Source of the DNA: Phycisphaerales bacterium
GTDB lineage: Bacteria; Planctomycetota; Phycisphaerae; Sedimentisphaerales; Anaerohalosphaeraceae
Direction of reading: 5' to 3'
Assembly: GCA_011055475.1 (NCBI GenBank)
Contig: DSDH01000197.1
Span: forward strand, 1-9,463
Length of the DNA stretch: 9,463 nucleotides
The stretch's first letter is position 1. Every line of letters starts with the position of its first letter. The translations under genes and the position numbers were made by a program. The notes below the pieces were generated by a model. It was not told the DNA's origin and did not search any database. It was given only the letters and a program-made list of their open reading frames with translations. Positions 7,145-9,463 of the stretch are shown piece by piece.

Positions 7145-7164
7145 ACGATCCGGGGCCCGGTCGT
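7145..7164 (+). promoter_or_regulatory. Near-perfect 20-base dyad, candidate operator
   Basis: ACGA (7145-7148) and CCGGG (7150-7154) are mirrored by CCCGG (7156-7160) and TCGT (7161-7164), with one central G and one unpaired T at 7149. It has no T tract. It lies 20 bases upstream of the predicted -35 box of the cytochrome promoter, a position fitting an activator or repressor site. The role is inferred; a chance GC palindrome cannot be ruled out. Confidence 0.35.
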
Positions 7165-7184
7165 TGAACAGGGAAAAGAAAGAC

Positions 7185-7212
7185 TTTACAGCGGGGCATT
7201 TTTCAGTCTAAT
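7185..7212 (+). promoter_or_regulatory. Predicted sigma-70-type promoter for the cytochrome unit
   Basis: TTTACA (7185-7190) matches five of six bases of the -35 consensus and TCTAAT (7207-7212) five of six of the -10 consensus, with a 16-base spacer. The local region is A/T-richer than the rest of the window. Transcription would begin near 7219, about 50 bases before the chosen start codon. A small hairpin, TACGG (7212-7216) with CCGTA (7222-7226), spans the predicted start site. Confidence 0.55.
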
Positions 7213-7268
7213 ACGGAGCGACCGTACAAGCACGTACCGTTTCTGTCTTGATTGTTCGGGGAACTGAC

Positions 7269-9317
7269 TTGAGAAGACACGGGTTTTTGAGAATGTGCCT
7301 GGGGCTGATAATCGGCGCGTGGGCCGCGGCCCCCGGTCGAGCGGCGACGGGCGACCAGGGTTTGGGGGACGGCGACGACGGCAACCGCTCCACCCCGGTG
7401 CACGTGATCACCTTGTTCGACGACTTGGGGCGGGAGATCGACCCGGCGGCTGAAAATCCCCGGCCGGTCTCAATGCGCCATACGTGCGGACAGTGTCACA
7501 ATTACGATACCATCGCCGGAGGCTGGCACTTCAATTCGTGCAAGGCCGATCCGGCCCATCCTGACGACCGGCCCGGCGAGCCGTGGGTCCTGAGCGATGC
7601 CGGAACGCGGACGCAGATTCCGGTGTCCAACCGGGGCTGGCGGGGGGCCTATCGGCCGGCCGAGTTGCGGCTCAGTGCGTGGCAATGGGTCAAGGCGTTT
7701 GGGACGCACTATCCGGGCGGCAACTACGGCGAGATCAAGGTAGACCCCGACGATGAGACCGCCGATCCTGAGGCGATTATCCGCCAGCCGATTTCCGGCC
7801 TGTACGAGGTGAACTGCCTGGTGTGCCACAACGCGGATCGACGGCAGGACCAGGGCACCGACGCGGGGGCGTCCATGCAGGTGGCCCGCCAGAATTACCG
7901 CTGGGTGGCCACCGTCGGCGCCGGTTTGGGGCGGGTGAGTGGAACCGCGCTGGCGATTGATGAGTTCTCGCTGCCACCGGATCCGGATCAGATCACCCGC
8001 GTGATTGTTTCGCAGATCACGACGACCTATGACAAGACGCGGTTTGACAGCGTCAACAAGGTCTTCCTGGATATCGTTCGCAGCCCCCCGGATGACCGCT
8101 GCTACTTCTGCCATTCGACCCAGCTGATCATGAAGGGCGCCGCGACAGCCCCGGAGGGCGGGGCGACGTCGACTGGCCACGGTGCGGGCGAGTTGACCGA
8201 GGCGATGGCGTGGACCCATGACCAGGATGTGCACCTGGCGTCGGGCCTGACCTGTACGGACTGCCATCGCAACGGGGACGATCATATGATCACCCGGGGC
8301 CACGAGGAGCAGTCGCACGGCGGGCTGGGGCACGTCTCCACGCTGTCGTGTCGCGGATGCCACTTGGGCGACGAGACCGCCGATGCCGCCGCGGCCCAAA
8401 AAGGCGGTCGGCTGGGCGCCCCGCGGCCCCGGCATGCGGGCATCCCCACAATTCACTTCGAGGAGCTGGCGTGCACGGCGTGCCACAGCGGCCCGTGGCC
8501 CCAGAGCGAGCTCGAACAGGTCCGCACGGCCCGTGTTCATAAGCTCGGTTTGCATGGAAAACACGCCGCCAATCTGCATTTGCCGCACGTGCTGACACCC
8601 GTATTCACCCGCCAGGCCGACGGCAAAATCGCCCCGCACAAGATGTTCTGGCCGGCGTTCTGGGGCACGATGGTTGGCGACGAGGTCAAGCCCATGCTGC
8701 CGCAGGAGGTGGCTCTGATCGCCGCCGAGCCGCTGGGTCTGAATCTGCAGACAACCGAGCGGATCAACGACTGGGAGCCGCTGGACGAGGAGACCATCGC
8801 GCAGGTGCTTGGGGCGATCGCCGCGGACGTGCCCCTGCCGGAAGATGAACAGGCGGCCAAGCCCGAGGCGGTGTACATCGCCGGCGGCAAGTTGTACCGG
8901 TTGGATGGTGAGACCCTGGTCTCGCAGGATCATCCGGCGGCGGCTCCCTATGCCTGGCCGATCGCGCACAACGTGCGACCTGCGACGCAGTCGTTGGGCA
9001 TGGACGGCGAGTGTGCCGACTGCCACGACAACACGTCGCCGTTCTTCTTCGCCTCGGTACCGCTGGACACGCCCGTGGCGCAGAAGACCCAGGACGGCTG
9101 GACCCAGACGCTTGAGGCACGGTCGATGGTGACTTTCCAGGAGGGGGTCAGACCGACGTATATCCGTTGGTTTAACTGGTCGTTCGTGTTCCGGCCGATG
9201 ATGAAGATCACGGTCTTGGCCTGTTGCGGCCTGATTGCGGCGGTGCTGGTGCTGTATGGGTTGCAGGCGCTGCGGTGCGTCGCCGGGGCCGTATCCGATG
9301 AGAACGAATCCTGCTAG
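7269..9317 (+). CDS. Seven-haem membrane-anchored cytochrome c
   Basis: With TTG 7269 as start the protein has 682 residues. This start has GGGGAA at 7258-7263 and gives a proper Sec signal peptide, MRRHGFLRMCLGLIIGAW followed by a likely cut after GRA25. TTG 7248 and ATG 7293 are alternatives; the last would lose the arginines of the n-region. Seven CxxCH haem-attachment motifs are visible: C73 (CGQCH), C183 (CLVCH), C278 (CYFCH), C329 (CTDCH), C361 (CRGCH), C402 (CTACH) and C582 (CADCH). Haems 4-6 are close together; the last is isolated by about 175 residues. Many further histidines (for example H322, H345, H350, H389, H395) could be distal ligands. Residues about 645-667 are one transmembrane helix, leaving the haem domain in the periplasm. 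A role in electron transfer from the quinone pool or a membrane partner is likely; substrate and partner are unknown. A membrane protein gene starts 10 bases downstream. Confidence 0.9.
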   Translation: MRRHGFLRMCLGLIIGAWAAAPGRAATGDQGLGDGDDGNRSTPVHVITLFDDLGREIDPAAENPRPVSMRHTCGQCHNYDTIAGGWHFNSCKADPAHPDDRPGEPWVLSDAGTRTQIPVSNRGWRGAYRPAELRLSAWQWVKAFGTHYPGGNYGEIKVDPDDETADPEAIIRQPISGLYEVNCLVCHNADRRQDQGTDAGASMQVARQNYRWVATVGAGLGRVSGTALAIDEFSLPPDPDQITRVIVSQITTTYDKTRFDSVNKVFLDIVRSPPDDRCYFCHSTQLIMKGAATAPEGGATSTGHGAGELTEAMAWTHDQDVHLASGLTCTDCHRNGDDHMITRGHEEQSHGGLGHVSTLSCRGCHLGDETADAAAAQKGGRLGAPRPRHAGIPTIHFEELACTACHSGPWPQSELEQVRTARVHKLGLHGKHAANLHLPHVLTPVFTRQADGKIAPHKMFWPAFWGTMVGDEVKPMLPQEVALIAAEPLGLNLQTTERINDWEPLDEETIAQVLGAIAADVPLPEDEQAAKPEAVYIAGGKLYRLDGETLVSQDHPAAAPYAWPIAHNVRPATQSLGMDGECADCHDNTSPFFFASVPLDTPVAQKTQDGWTQTLEARSMVTFQEGVRPTYIRWFNWSFVFRPMMKITVLACCGLIAAVLVLYGLQALRCVAGAVSDENESC

Positions 9318-9327
9318 GGTGGGACGG

Positions 9328-9463
9328 ATGATGTTTGCGACGATTTCCGCGTGGGTGATTGTCATCACGGTGGCCGTTGTCGTGGTGCACTGGTTTGCCT
9401 GTCCGGTGGCTGAAAAACGCGATTTGAGTGTCGGCGGGCTCGTGCGATGCAAGGTGCACGTGC
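9328..9463 (+). CDS. Membrane protein, 3' truncated, possible partner of the cytochrome
   Basis: The frame is open from ATG 9328 (or ATG 9331) to the window end, 45 codons. A GGGTGGG tract at 9317-9323, beginning on the last base of the cytochrome stop codon, can serve as ribosome binding site. Residues about 3-22 (FATISAWVIVITVAVVVVHW) form a transmembrane helix, followed by FACPVAEKRDLSVGGLVRCK. The ten-base gap points to cotranscription with the cytochrome. A membrane cytochrome b-type subunit would fit such a position, but the visible part has no diagnostic motif, so the function is left open. Confidence 0.65.
   Translation, partial: MMFATISAWVIVITVAVVVVHWFACPVAEKRDLSVGGLVRCKVHV

Noticed and set aside
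5499..7199. Long minus-strand open frame opposite the second oxidoreductase
   Set aside because: It crosses two real plus-strand genes and the terminator, has low-complexity composition and no domain.
7470..9452. 660-codon minus-strand open frame opposite the cytochrome gene
   Set aside because: The plus strand encodes seven CxxCH motifs, a signal peptide and a membrane helix; the antisense frame shows nothing comparable.

Overview
The window is a GC-rich stretch with all recognisable genes on the + strand and tight spacing. It carries five genes of a secreted carbohydrate pathway, followed by a separate unit encoding a multihaem cytochrome c. The mix of several DUF1080 (3-keto-disaccharide hydrolase) proteins, Tat-exported Gfo/Idh/MocA oxidoreductases and a large membrane-anchored multihaem cytochrome is typical of Planctomycetota, perhaps Phycisphaerae-like. 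Related groups such as Verrucomicrobiota or Lentisphaerota cannot be excluded. No rRNA or other taxonomic marker is present, so the assignment is an inference from gene content.

Layout: (1) 1-972, the 3' part of a DUF1080 protein preceded by a carbohydrate-binding-like beta domain. (2) 1046-2566, a second secreted DUF1080 protein whose catalytic-type domain appears to be interrupted by a galactose-binding-like module, with the two halves of that module in an unexpected order. (3) 2658-4010, a Tat-exported Gfo/Idh/MocA oxidoreductase. (4) 4160-5653, a secreted fusion of a sugar isomerase/epimerase TIM barrel to a DUF1080 domain. (5) 5670-7043, a second, divergent Tat-exported Gfo/Idh/MocA oxidoreductase. 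A strong intrinsic terminator at 7060-7095 closes this unit. After a leader with a plausible promoter (7185-7212) come (6) 7269-9317, a seven-haem cytochrome c with a C-terminal membrane anchor, and (7) 9328 to the end, the start of a small-spaced downstream gene for a membrane protein.

Working model (inference): the two oxidoreductases oxidise or re-reduce a sugar at C3, and the DUF1080 domains cleave the resulting 3-keto-glycoside. The TIM barrel would isomerise, epimerise or eliminate from the keto-sugar, all outside the cytoplasm. The set recalls the Bacteroides cluster of two Gfo/Idh/MocA proteins, one DUF1080 protein and one TIM-barrel isomerase linked to unusual glycoside breakdown. 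The most notable points are the isomerase-DUF1080 fusion, the apparently permuted inserted module in gene 2, the unusual variants of the EKP motif in both oxidoreductases, and the question of how exported NAD(P)-dependent enzymes are kept turning over. All gaps between genes are under 300 bases; no tRNA, CRISPR, insertion sequence or prophage feature was seen.
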